Shown one piece after another: positions 52,758 to 61,994 of a DNA stretch of 64,000 bases (positions are counted from its first letter, which is position 1; each line of letters starts with the position of its first letter). This DNA is from an uncultured Bacteroidales bacterium. Lineage in GTDB: Bacteria; Bacteroidota; Bacteroidia; Bacteroidales; Paludibacteraceae. The translations under genes and the position numbers were made by a program. Below the pieces are notes generated by a model. It was not told the origin of the DNA and made no database searches. It saw only the letters and a list, made by a program, of their open reading frames with translations. The stretch lies in the NCBI GenBank assembly GCA_937901225.1, contig CALCGX010000076.1, positions 1 through 64,000 of the forward strand, given 5' to 3'.

Positions 52758-53360
52758 TTAAGATATGTTACATTCTTTGCGCATTTGGTGAATGATTTGT
52801 TGGCTCAATGATTGAAATCGAGCCCAATGATCTATCTTACCTATTTCAGATATTTTTTGTAGTCCTTGTATATCTTTTGGAACACTTCCCAAGGCTTTTT
52901 GCCATTCTTGATTTAAACTTTCCGTTAGCAATTTTAGATCTTGTAACATTGGCATTAATTCCTCTGTGGCATCTAATTCTACTACTGCTATTGCTTGAGA
53001 AATCCTCAATAATGGTTTTGAGGCATGTTCTACACATTCCCACATTGCATTATACATTTCTATCAAACAATTATTCAATACTATTTCATGGTCTGCTGCT
53101 TGATAGTTAAGTGTAAGTACTTGGGGAATAACTTTTTTCGCTATTTCTTGTATTTTATTCATAGGTGAAATAGACATGTCTTTTGATATACCATCTAATT
53201 CTCTTAAGAAGGCACTGTAAGCATCATGTCGCATCTTTTTCTGTTCAATCGTTTTTTGTAATTTTTGGTTTTTATGTGACTGAACTATAGCTATTATCCA
53301 TCCTATAATAGCTATGCCTCCCGTTATTACCCATCCAATGATTAATTCTTGTTTCTCCAT
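52758..53360 (-). CDS. uncharacterised helical protein with one N-terminal TM helix
   Basis: A 200-residue protein. Residues about 7-28 form a single hydrophobic helix (IIGWVITGGIAIIGWIIAIV), then a Lys/Gln-rich coiled coil and a mostly helical domain with a Leu pattern. I recognise no family. Membrane anchoring plus position in a defence unit (61 bp after the LlaJI-like nuclease, 16 bp before DUF2971) would fit a sensor or membrane-acting effector, but that is inference. Confidence 0.65.
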   Translation of the reverse strand: MEKQELIIGWVITGGIAIIGWIIAIVQSHKNQKLQKTIEQKKMRHDAYSAFLRELDGISKDMSISPMNKIQEIAKKVIPQVLTLNYQAADHEIVLNNCLIEMYNAMWECVEHASKPLLRISQAIAVVELDATEELMPMLQDLKLLTESLNQEWQKALGSVPKDIQGLQKISEIGKIDHWARFQSLSQQIIHQMRKECNIS

Positions 53361-53421
53361 GATATGAGATTTGCTGGTATATTGTATTATTAATCTTCAA
53401 TCATTTAGTGTTTTTCTGGTT

Positions 53422-55689
53422 CTAAAAACCAATATCCACTTCCTCTTTGGTCATTGGAGTGGCAAGGCAGTCAAGTACTTGAGGTAAGGTCACGGTGTGA
53501 GGGTGGAGAGTTAAATTACCCTGTTGTCCTTTGGTTGGGTCAATACCTAACTTTTCCCATAGCAAGTTAATATCAAAGCCATGCTTCTCTAACATGTCGC
53601 GTTTGATACCTCTACCTTTTATCTTGAATACAAAATAATATTGTGTACCTTGGCTTGTTACTGTAGATGGATATTCGTGATTGTTAACCAAATCCTCTTT
53701 GCTCTTGATTTTTGGACCTTCTCCATCCAATTTGCACAAACTAATACCATTCTTACCATGCAACAAAACATATTTAGCAGAGAGCAATTGAGGCGTTATA
53801 TCCATTGAACCTTTGGCTTCTCCCAAGCGGACATTATACATTTTCTTACTGAGAATCCATTCTAGATGTTTAAGGTCTTTATAATAGCCAACCAAAACTA
53901 TATCACTACTATTGCACACAATTGCTGCTCGTGGAGGTAAATCAGGCTGTGTGCCTAATTTATAATTATCTTGGATAGTAAAATCTCGCTCCAACATAGC
54001 AAGCAGTTGTGCGTGCTCGGCTTCCATGGCTGCACGTTTGGTGGCGTCAGCGATGGTACTAGGATTTTGCAAGGCAAGTGTCAAAATCTCTTTATCATCA
54101 AACGGCGTAAACACCTTACCTATCAGTTGTTTGAAATGTGTATGCACATATTCTTCGGGTATAACGCCCTTGGAACGCATAGGATAGAATTGATACTGCC
54201 TAGCCAATACATCTTGTATATTCTTACGGAACTCACGGCGTACTTCATCTTTCCAAATGGCCTTTTCAGATTGTTTGTTGCGAGCATATAGCGCAATCAC
54301 AAATAGGAAATTGACATTATAGCGCGATAGTAACATGGTGTCACGGTCGAAGAGGCGGTCCTCAAACTGGTATTGCACAGTTGGGTTCTCCTTCATCGGG
54401 GTGAGTTTGATTTCACGATGTGAATAGCTGAAATCGTCCTTCTCCATTGCTGCGCTAATAAAGAAGTTCGGCAAGATATTGTAGCCTTCCGTTTGGTCGT
54501 CACGCACCTTGATATCTGGATTAGGCTTGCTTTCGTCTAGCCAAAGATTGATATTATATTGGATTATATTGCGTGCGTAGGTATATTGTTTGTAAATGGA
54601 CTCTTCGCCTAGGTGTCCACCAATGCGGTAGTACTTGCTATCACCAATATAGTAGGTTTGCGTTTCTTCGCCCTCTAGTTGCATGAGCCCTTTGTAGGTA
54701 TAGAGGTGGTCCACGAGCTTGCCGTCTTTTTGCTCGGTTAGTTCTTTTGGCAAGGCTGCTTTATCCACACTACTACCAATCAACTCGTCGATGATGGCTT
54801 CGAATACAATATAGAAGTTCTTGACGAGTAGATACTCCTTGAGGTCGGCTGTGATATGTATCTTCTCTGCGTTGTCAAAGAAAGCGTAGCACAAATCCCA
54901 AAGCTCTAGGGCAAGGTCTGAATAGTATTTGTATTTGATTTGGCGCAAACGGATGCGTCCTCTCCCCGCCATATAGCTTGCAAACTGCGCTCCTTTGATG
55001 AGTGGAAAACCTACATTGATTTTTACTTGGAAACCATACGCCTCGCTAACATAGTTGAGGATGGAATAATAGATAATAAGAAGCTCCTCATCGAAGTTGA
55101 TTTGTCGTTTCTTGTTGACTGGATTGAGGTAGATCGGGCTATTATCTTGGATGATGGCTTGCGAGCGATTGATTGTGCGTGTCCAATTGATCTTGTTGAA
55201 TCCAGAGTGGATATTCTTGAGGATAAAAGTAATGAAATCTTGGTGGTCTTTGTTAAATTGGATGAGTGATAGCAGAATATCCAATAGCGTATTAGAGCGA
55301 CGGCGCATACCATGTCCCACTTGCGATATTTGGCGGTGGTAGATGATGTCACTCTGCTTGTGTGATTGCTGGAAGACGGATATAGCACGATGAATCCAAA
55401 CAGCAAACTCGTAGATGAATTTGCGTTCCTCTTGTGTGAGAGCATTCTCCTTCTTGTCCAAATCAATGAGAGCTTTGGGGTCATATTTCCCAAATACTTT
55501 TCCGCTCTCATCCATCAGTACTTTTGGGAGAATAAAGACACAATCACGTAGTTGAGGGTTGTAGAAATAGCCCACATAGCTGAGGGATACATCGCCTTCG
55601 ATATCTTGCAATGCATCCGATCCAACGCCATGTAGCACCTCGCGAACGAGCTCTACTGGGTATTTATATTCCTCAAGAAGGAGTTTCAA
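53422..55689 (-). CDS. LlaJI-family restriction endonuclease subunit (McrC-like)
   Basis: A 755-residue protein. The N-terminal part (VGYFYNPQLRDCVFILPKVLM) matches the LlaJI restriction-enzyme family. The nuclease motif is GDSKYYR (D350, K352), like the DxK site of McrC-type PD-(D/E)XK nucleases. In LlaJI, this subunit works with an McrB-like GTP/ATPase to cut DNA. Its start overlaps the stop of the McrB-like gene by 4 bp (ATGA), so the two are translationally coupled. The C-terminal third holds beta-rich segments that may form a DNA-contacting or further domain. Confidence 0.82.
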   Translation of the reverse strand: MKLLLEEYKYPVELVREVLHGVGSDALQDIEGDVSLSYVGYFYNPQLRDCVFILPKVLMDESGKVFGKYDPKALIDLDKKENALTQEERKFIYEFAVWIHRAISVFQQSHKQSDIIYHRQISQVGHGMRRRSNTLLDILLSLIQFNKDHQDFITFILKNIHSGFNKINWTRTINRSQAIIQDNSPIYLNPVNKKRQINFDEELLIIYYSILNYVSEAYGFQVKINVGFPLIKGAQFASYMAGRGRIRLRQIKYKYYSDLALELWDLCYAFFDNAEKIHITADLKEYLLVKNFYIVFEAIIDELIGSSVDKAALPKELTEQKDGKLVDHLYTYKGLMQLEGEETQTYYIGDSKYYRIGGHLGEESIYKQYTYARNIIQYNINLWLDESKPNPDIKVRDDQTEGYNILPNFFISAAMEKDDFSYSHREIKLTPMKENPTVQYQFEDRLFDRDTMLLSRYNVNFLFVIALYARNKQSEKAIWKDEVRREFRKNIQDVLARQYQFYPMRSKGVIPEEYVHTHFKQLIGKVFTPFDDKEILTLALQNPSTIADATKRAAMEAEHAQLLAMLERDFTIQDNYKLGTQPDLPPRAAIVCNSSDIVLVGYYKDLKHLEWILSKKMYNVRLGEAKGSMDITPQLLSAKYVLLHGKNGISLCKLDGEGPKIKSKEDLVNNHEYPSTVTSQGTQYYFVFKIKGRGIKRDMLEKHGFDINLLWEKLGIDPTKGQQGNLTLHPHTVTLPQVLDCLATPMTKEEVDIGF

Positions 55690-57629
55690 TTATTCAAATA
55701 TTTATCAAAAACCTCTCGCATGCGGAGTAGTCTATCAATGATAAGATCAAATATACTTTGCTCATTATTAAAATCTACATTGTGCTCCGCATATATATCA
55801 ATTCTCTCTCGTGTACCAACTTTGCCTTCCCAAGTCAAATTTATGTCACCAAGTTCTGACTGAATAGCTGCCTTATGACTATACAAAGTATTGTATAATT
55901 GTTCGTCCATAGTTTCATACTTGACAAACAACTTATTTGCTTTATGCTTGATTACCACACATAAGTAACCTTTCTTTTGAAGCACATGGAATTGACAATA
56001 ATAGTTTTTTGTTGGCGTTTGGCGACCACCAAAATATTGCATGTAATCTGCATTATTTTGAGCATATTTTAGATATCGTGTCCAAAAATCCAAACGCTTT
56101 TGTTGTAATGCAGATAAATCATCTTTGCTGAGATTTACTGCTTCTTCATCGATTTCTGATATTAGATCCGATGTAGAAACTCCCAAATTCTCCATCAATG
56201 TCTTGATGGTTGTTTCATTGGCATCGCCTGATGGCGTATAGAACTTATTGAAAGTGAGTTTACCTTCTCCATCTTGGAATGCTTTATCTGAGAGTTCGTA
56301 ATCTTTGAATACATCGTTCCAAAGATAGAAGATCACTTTGTTGACAAATTTCTCAGCATCAATCTTTCCGTTGCAAGCTTTACAGAAGAAATAACCGAGC
56401 TTCTTGTCCTCAGAACTTGTCATGTTGCCAATCACATTGTTGATCTTCTCCACAAAGTCCCACCAATCGTATTCTACATCTGAAAGGGCGATTGTCCAAT
56501 TCTCGCCTGCATCATGGATTGGCATATATTTCCAGTCCCAACGACGCTTGAAGGCGCTGTCAATTGGGAAGAGTGATTGGTCGGAGGTATTCATGGTTGC
56601 CCAGATGTGGAGATTAGCTGGGAGTACAAGTTCCTCACCCGATAGGATATTTGCTTCCAAGTCATATCCTGCAAACTCTTTTGCGAGATAGTCACGGATA
56701 TCTTGATCTGCCTTGATGGGGTATTCTGACACACCATCTTTGCGGTCAAGGAGTTGGAATATGTCGCCAAATATTTGTGCACAATTACCACGGTTGATTT
56801 CTTCAATCACAAGGAATACAGGCTGCTCAGGATTCTGCCATGCAGCCACATATGCTTTGAGGAAAGCTTGAGGAACAAAGGAGTAAACGATTTTGTCGTT
56901 TTGTACATGCTTTGCCATTTCTTCACCAATAGCAATGCCTTTTCCTACTTCTACAGTCATTGATTCAGGAAAATCGCAAGCGACAACAATACGTTTAATA
57001 TCAGCTGCTGAAAGTCCTTTCAATGAATACCAATATTTTGCAGCAAACTTATGGCAAGGATAGGTATGTCCTAATGTTTTAATTTCAGAAAGCTTGTCAA
57101 TTAACTCATCTGCCGAATATAGTCTATCTGCACGCTTCATGGTAGGTTTGTATGCACCGACAAATGTAGAGTAGTCACTATCAGGGTGGAAAGTCGTGCG
57201 GAAAACGAGTGCATTAGCAGTATTTTGAATCTCCTTGTTTACCTTATGACTCTTTCCTGTACCAGGTGCTCCATAGAAAATTTGTTGGAGAGGATACAAA
57301 GCAGATAGCTTATTGGATGAAGGATTTTTTCTATGCTGATTTGCAATTGACATCTTCGCCATTGTTGTTAATGTAGAAGTATATCCATATTCAAATTTAT
57401 CTATATCGCTCGTTCCTGAAAGAGCTCCCCTTATTTCATCTGGTGTTGCATTTGGATGTGATAACAGATAGTTAATGTATTCCCGTAGTAAATTCTTAGA
57501 TATAGTTCGAACTCCAACTGCACCACGACTATTTGATTCCACAAGATAAGACAGCTTATCTTCATCTAAAATAGTTACTTGACTATTGTCGGATACATCT
57601 CCGATTTTAAGGTTAATTTGTGTGTTCAT
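55686..57629 (-). CDS. McrB-like AAA+ ATPase/GTPase of the restriction system
   Basis: A 647-residue AAA+ motor. Walker A is FYGAPGTGKSHK (about residue 120), the Walker B region is VFLVIEEINRGN, the sensor reads MNTSDQSLFPIDSAF and KRRWDW is the arginine-finger area, all typical of McrB. The N-terminal 100 residues are a separate helical domain, possibly for DNA recognition; the C-terminal region (about 480-647) is an unusual long extension. With the coupled LlaJI/McrC-like nuclease it forms a translocating restriction complex. Confidence 0.88.
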   Translation of the reverse strand: MNTQINLKIGDVSDNSQVTILDEDKLSYLVESNSRGAVGVRTISKNLLREYINYLLSHPNATPDEIRGALSGTSDIDKFEYGYTSTLTTMAKMSIANQHRKNPSSNKLSALYPLQQIFYGAPGTGKSHKVNKEIQNTANALVFRTTFHPDSDYSTFVGAYKPTMKRADRLYSADELIDKLSEIKTLGHTYPCHKFAAKYWYSLKGLSAADIKRIVVACDFPESMTVEVGKGIAIGEEMAKHVQNDKIVYSFVPQAFLKAYVAAWQNPEQPVFLVIEEINRGNCAQIFGDIFQLLDRKDGVSEYPIKADQDIRDYLAKEFAGYDLEANILSGEELVLPANLHIWATMNTSDQSLFPIDSAFKRRWDWKYMPIHDAGENWTIALSDVEYDWWDFVEKINNVIGNMTSSEDKKLGYFFCKACNGKIDAEKFVNKVIFYLWNDVFKDYELSDKAFQDGEGKLTFNKFYTPSGDANETTIKTLMENLGVSTSDLISEIDEEAVNLSKDDLSALQQKRLDFWTRYLKYAQNNADYMQYFGGRQTPTKNYYCQFHVLQKKGYLCVVIKHKANKLFVKYETMDEQLYNTLYSHKAAIQSELGDINLTWEGKVGTRERIDIYAEHNVDFNNEQSIFDLIIDRLLRMREVFDKYLNN

Positions 57630-57668
57630 AGATGTTTATTTTCTACAGTTATTAATATGCTGTTATTC

Positions 57669-58808
57669 TTATTCATAATATGGTGAATATTCTATACTGT
57701 CTGGCATTTTATCTTCATTGGAATAAACCAGTATATATTCTGATATTTTGTGAAATTCTGGTTTCACAACAACAAGTAGATTCTTTTCCGAATAATATTC
57801 TCGTGTATAAAGTTTAAAATAGACATCTAACTGATTTATATTGGAATGTGGCTGTATATAGAAATCAATCTTTTTTTTATCTTGAGGTACTATTAACCGT
57901 TCTCTTGGTTTATAAATTAATTCACAAGGAGTATCATTATTTCTTAATAACTCGGATGGTAGAGCAGCCCAACTTTCAATAACTCCATCCAATTCAGATG
58001 GAATCTTAGCATTCATTGCCAAAATAGATTCTTCTTTGCTACTAATTTCCATCTTAACTAATTCTATTTCTGCCGTTCCAGTATTTTTAATAAATATAGG
58101 GATGCGGCACCATGATCTATTTTTTTTATTCTGTGAAGTAGAAGTATGGAGTAGAGATTGCAGTTTGGGTATACTTAATTTATCTGCAAGTTCTCTCATA
58201 TTGTCTTCTACCATTTTGTATGCGATATATTCCTTATCATCTGGTAAAACATATTTTTTTGTTTTCTTGTGGTAGTGCGGATGGACTGTATATGTTGAAT
58301 TCCCATCTTCAAAAGATATTTCTATGTTATGGCTATCAATATAGGTCGAAATACCTAAATACCATTGATACACATCTTTATACTCTTTAAGCCTATCTAC
58401 AATATCTTCCCACGAAAACAAGCAGATATCAAAAAGTCCTTTTGAACGGTACTCAATACTCTTTAGTCTTATATATTCCTCTATATCAGCGTCTTTATTT
58501 GCGGTTGTAGCAATTACAAATCGAGTCAATTGTCCATTATAATGTAGTGCCTTCTTTATTTCTGTATCTATTTCTTCTCTGGTTAGCTTGCTGTTGGTGT
58601 ACTCGTCTTTACCTTTACATTGAATGGCAGAATAAAGCTGTTCTCCCTTTTTTATGCCCCATATATCTACGCCATGCTGTTTTTGCCCCACACGACCATT
58701 CTTTGTTATGATGTCTGTACAATCCCAAATTCTACCCCATAATTTCATACAGAGTGTCTCAAAATCTTGCCAATTAGCTGGTTTTTGTATTTGGGTTGGT
58801 GCTTGCAC
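57669..58808 (-). CDS. Mrr-like PD-(D/E)XK nuclease domain protein with beta-rich C-terminus
   Basis: A 379-residue protein. The N-terminal 150 residues fit a restriction-endonuclease-like fold: E17 in WQDFETLC, D48 in HGVDIWG and Q63/K65 in AIQCKGK make up a (E)-D-QxK active site. The rest (about 160-379) is beta-strand rich and unknown to me, without ATPase motifs. It probably cleaves DNA under some signal. It lies between the AlbA ATPase and the McrB-like gene in the same orientation, with gaps of 76 and 39 bp. Confidence 0.72.
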   Translation of the reverse strand: MQAPTQIQKPANWQDFETLCMKLWGRIWDCTDIITKNGRVGQKQHGVDIWGIKKGEQLYSAIQCKGKDEYTNSKLTREEIDTEIKKALHYNGQLTRFVIATTANKDADIEEYIRLKSIEYRSKGLFDICLFSWEDIVDRLKEYKDVYQWYLGISTYIDSHNIEISFEDGNSTYTVHPHYHKKTKKYVLPDDKEYIAYKMVEDNMRELADKLSIPKLQSLLHTSTSQNKKNRSWCRIPIFIKNTGTAEIELVKMEISSKEESILAMNAKIPSELDGVIESWAALPSELLRNNDTPCELIYKPRERLIVPQDKKKIDFYIQPHSNINQLDVYFKLYTREYYSEKNLLVVVKPEFHKISEYILVYSNEDKMPDSIEYSPYYE

Positions 58809-58884
58809 TTATTATTTTCCTACTTTTTTATCCTTCATCATTCAGTTGTATTTTTTAATGAATAAACAAAAGATAATGAAGTCT

Positions 58885-60318
58885 TTAATCAATTAATACA
58901 ACCCATTCTCCTTCTTTTCTTCCACCTTTGCGTTGTAGTACACCATATTGTTGCAACAAGCCGATATTGAATTTCACTCCATCTCCTGTAATATCACCTA
59001 ACGCTATTGCAATCTCCTGTCTAGTAGATTTTGGGTAGTTCTTTAAGTAATCCAATATTCTCTTTTGGGTAGTATTTAACGGCTTTTGGGTAGTAGACTC
59101 CTTCTTTGGGGTAGTAGTATTCAATCCCTCGTTCGCCTTTTGGGTAGTATTCTCATCCTTTTGGGTAGTTCGCCATATACGTGCAACGAACTGATTGCCA
59201 TCGGGGCGATCAATAAGTTCCACATCAGAATTTGTTGCCATAACACGAGGTATTCCAGAACCTAATCCTCTATATGGCATCGTATGTGAGCCAAATTGCG
59301 CCAATAACATATTCCGAGGATTGGAATTTCCGAACATTATTTCTTCAATGGTTTGTCCATCTGGAAGACTACCTGGATTGATGATTTCAATACGGTTATC
59401 AAAGACTAATAAACGAATAGCTGCAGGTTTGAGCAAATCCAAATGTACCAAGGCATTTTGCAGCAATTCTTCTAAAACAACTTCAGAGATTTCCAACTCG
59501 CCAATACTATTAAACGACTGTTCCTTCTGAGGTCGTTTAAGACAAGATTTTACCCATCTCATGGCTTCGTCATACATCTCAGGAATGGTACCTGTTATAT
59601 CACGACTGTCATGATACTGCGTTCCACCAATTTCATTGCCGACATACCATACCGCCTTGATACAACGCTGAGGAAGAAACTGTTGAGGTTCTTTAGCAAA
59701 ATACATCAGTCCTGCAACAGTAAGACGACCCTCATCATCTGTAATATGTGCATTACGCAATACGCTTGTGCGAGGCGTATGGAAATCATCAATAGTTTTA
59801 TGATAGATATTAGCAAAATATTCATCAAGCGCCTTGGTATCAATATCCTTTTCCGAAGATCCATCTACGCCGTCGGCATCAGCTTGATACTGATGAGAAT
59901 TTTGCAAAAGACGGCGTATTTCGGAATTTTCAGTTACTCTGCGTTTGTCAGAGCTTTGTTTAACCCAAATATTTCCAGAAAGATCCTTGTAAGGCTTATA
60001 TAAACCATTCTTTACATATACAACCAGATATATCATTTCGTTGTATCTGATTGTTTCTGTTTCAATGTAAATAACTGGACGGACATGTTCATTGGCAGTA
60101 TTTCCTAATTCACGAGAGATGTATTGTACTTGTTCATAGGTTAAACCTACCATCTTGCCAGTTTTGTCCTCCGCTCCAAAGATAATAGTACCACCATGCG
60201 TATTAGCAAAGGCTACCAATTCCTCTGCAACTTGTTTTTGGGTAGTGAACTCTAATTTATATTGTAGCGATGTAGATTCCCCTTTTCTACATAGTTCTAT
60301 AAGTTCCTGTTCTGTCAT
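58885..60318 (-). CDS. AlbA/Schlafen-type ATP-binding protein with C-terminal winged helix
   Basis: A 477-residue protein. The N-terminal AlbA_2 (Schlafen-like) domain starts ESTSLQYKLE and has AFANTHGGTIIFGAED; the middle (about 220-380) is the C-terminal HATPase-like half typical of these proteins (LEELLQNALVHLDL, NRIEIINPGSLPDG). A linker of TTQK repeats (about 385-425) leads to a C-terminal winged-helix domain (about 425-477). Members are transcription regulators or defence-linked proteins of unclear action. The DNA of the linker and other spots repeats ACTACCCAAAA. Confidence 0.82.
   Translation of the reverse strand: MTEQELIELCRKGESTSLQYKLEFTTQKQVAEELVAFANTHGGTIIFGAEDKTGKMVGLTYEQVQYISRELGNTANEHVRPVIYIETETIRYNEMIYLVVYVKNGLYKPYKDLSGNIWVKQSSDKRRVTENSEIRRLLQNSHQYQADADGVDGSSEKDIDTKALDEYFANIYHKTIDDFHTPRTSVLRNAHITDDEGRLTVAGLMYFAKEPQQFLPQRCIKAVWYVGNEIGGTQYHDSRDITGTIPEMYDEAMRWVKSCLKRPQKEQSFNSIGELEISEVVLEELLQNALVHLDLLKPAAIRLLVFDNRIEIINPGSLPDGQTIEEIMFGNSNPRNMLLAQFGSHTMPYRGLGSGIPRVMATNSDVELIDRPDGNQFVARIWRTTQKDENTTQKANEGLNTTTPKKESTTQKPLNTTQKRILDYLKNYPKSTRQEIAIALGDITGDGVKFNIGLLQQYGVLQRKGGRKEGEWVVLID
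59029..59169 (-). repeat. cluster of ACTACCCAAAA repeats in the AlbA gene
   Basis: The 11-mer ACTACCCAAAA (minus strand) is exact at 59029-59039, 59063-59073, 59084-59094, 59138-59148 and 59159-59169, and a variant is near 59105. Another exact copy lies far away at 60236-60246 in the same gene. At 59029 it is read in a different frame (NYPK) than elsewhere (TTQK), so the repetition exists at the DNA level. Confidence 0.75.
60236..60246 (-). repeat. distant copy of the ACTACCCAAAA repeat
   Basis: Exact 11-mer near the start of the AlbA gene (FTTQKQVAEE), 1.07 kb from the main cluster. Confidence 0.6.
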
Positions 60319-60347
60319 ATGGACAATCTTGTTTGTAAATCTATATA

Positions 60348-61994
60348 TTACACTTGATTCAATAAACTTATTATTCGAGCTTTAATATTTTCATATGTCA
60401 TACTCAAGCGTTTTTTTGCAACTGCTGTAAGTCTTGATGTGTGTGCAAGAGCGTCTCTGATTGGCTTGTATTCTATTGCATCTCGCAACAAAGTAGCTCT
60501 TTTTATTTTATCTTTTTCATTATCAGCCAAATACGCTAGATCATCCATTGCGCAATATGATAAATCAGATGTATCCTCTCTTATCTCAAAACTTATATTT
60601 GCCTTTTCTTTTGCTTCTTCAGCTCGTCTATGCCAGTCTGCAATGCGCTTCTCCCAATCAGTAGGAAAACTAATCTTTTTGTCCCTAATATAATAGCGCA
60701 ATAAATTCTCTGAAACGAAGCACTCTCCGTAAGACGAAAAATTAAACTCTGCATCTTCGCTTATGGCTTTTATCCAAGTGTCTACTTTTTTTCGACTAGT
60801 GCTATTATCCTTTGAGGGAAGAAAATCTTCGACAACAGCATTAAATAATTCCTTGGATTTTCGTTGCTTTTTGCTAATCCTTTGATTCTCTGAATCTCCA
60901 TCTTGATTAATCTCGGCACGCCAGATATCCCAATCGTTTATTATTGTTTTAAGGATTGATTCAAGGTTATTTAATAACTCTTTAAATTTTGGATCGTCAG
61001 GCACAACTCCCTCACGACTACTTGTAAATCGGTCATTTTCATCATCCAAATCGTCATAATGAATTTGTCCGTATAAGTAACTTTCAACAATTCGTGCTGT
61101 AGGAATGTGGCGTAAAATATCTTTTTCTCTTAATCGACCATTAACATATAAATCAATTGTTATTTTTTCGTCAGTACCCTTAATCTTCAAATCAGACGGA
61201 GTTGTAACAGAGGCTATAAAACCATTAATTAGATTATTTTCTAAGAACAAGTCTTTTGTTTTGACAAATGTACTTTCATTGATATACGGATCATTAATAT
61301 CGTTTATTTTCCAAACAAACTGTGTTTTCTCTTTTATGGATTCTAATTCTTTTAACGTAATAGGTTCTCCGTTAATTATGATGTTAAATGTAGAATCTTT
61401 AAGAGAAAAACGGAAATATAATGCAACTAATTTGCGAATATAATCTACTCTATTACGGATACCATCTTTGATACCTTCAAAAATAATAGCAGTACCCTTT
61501 ACTCCTATTTTAGAAGCATACTCTGCAATTATTGCATCAGTAGGTATGTCTAGTTTATACTCATTCGAAGATATATCATCTTGGATAGCATGATCAAGTC
61601 CTGAATTATCTATAGTGCCTCCTACTATCTCTGAAGTTAAAGTTTTTGTAACAATAGTTATAGTTTGTGCACATGACAAAAGAGCCAGCTTGCCAATACC
61701 TTTTCTTCCTATAAATGGGCGCCCGATTTTTGTGTGCGTAATACTATCTTTGCGTTTAGAATAACCTATTTTCAAGAACCTATTTTGAAAACCGGCTTCA
61801 TCCATACCATCACCATCATCTATAATAACAAGCTTTCGGTTATCTCGTTCTATAGTTATGTACACATTATGCGCATCAGCATCCCAAGCATTAGAAATAG
61901 CTTCACCTAAAACTGTCATGAAGCTTCTGTATAAGTTTCTGCCAAGGTGATTCAAAATACTTAATGAAATATTAAAGTTATATGTTTTCATCAC
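60348..61994 (-). CDS. GHKL (MORC/Hsp90-like) ATPase linked to a DNA methyltransferase
   Basis: A 548-residue ATP-binding protein. The GHKL motifs are in order: EAISNAWDADAHNVYI (N box), VIIDDGDGMDEAGF (G1), GRPFIGRKGIGKLALL (G2). The rest contains a transducer-like domain and a helical C-terminus. MORC-like ATPases of this kind are known from bacterial restriction-modification loci (Iyer and Aravind lineage work). Its start overlaps the methyltransferase stop codon by 4 bp (ATGA), so production is coupled. It may clamp DNA as part of the restriction response. Confidence 0.82.
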   Translation of the reverse strand: MMKTYNFNISLSILNHLGRNLYRSFMTVLGEAISNAWDADAHNVYITIERDNRKLVIIDDGDGMDEAGFQNRFLKIGYSKRKDSITHTKIGRPFIGRKGIGKLALLSCAQTITIVTKTLTSEIVGGTIDNSGLDHAIQDDISSNEYKLDIPTDAIIAEYASKIGVKGTAIIFEGIKDGIRNRVDYIRKLVALYFRFSLKDSTFNIIINGEPITLKELESIKEKTQFVWKINDINDPYINESTFVKTKDLFLENNLINGFIASVTTPSDLKIKGTDEKITIDLYVNGRLREKDILRHIPTARIVESYLYGQIHYDDLDDENDRFTSSREGVVPDDPKFKELLNNLESILKTIINDWDIWRAEINQDGDSENQRISKKQRKSKELFNAVVEDFLPSKDNSTSRKKVDTWIKAISEDAEFNFSSYGECFVSENLLRYYIRDKKISFPTDWEKRIADWHRRAEEAKEKANISFEIREDTSDLSYCAMDDLAYLADNEKDKIKRATLLRDAIEYKPIRDALAHTSRLTAVAKKRLSMTYENIKARIISLLNQV

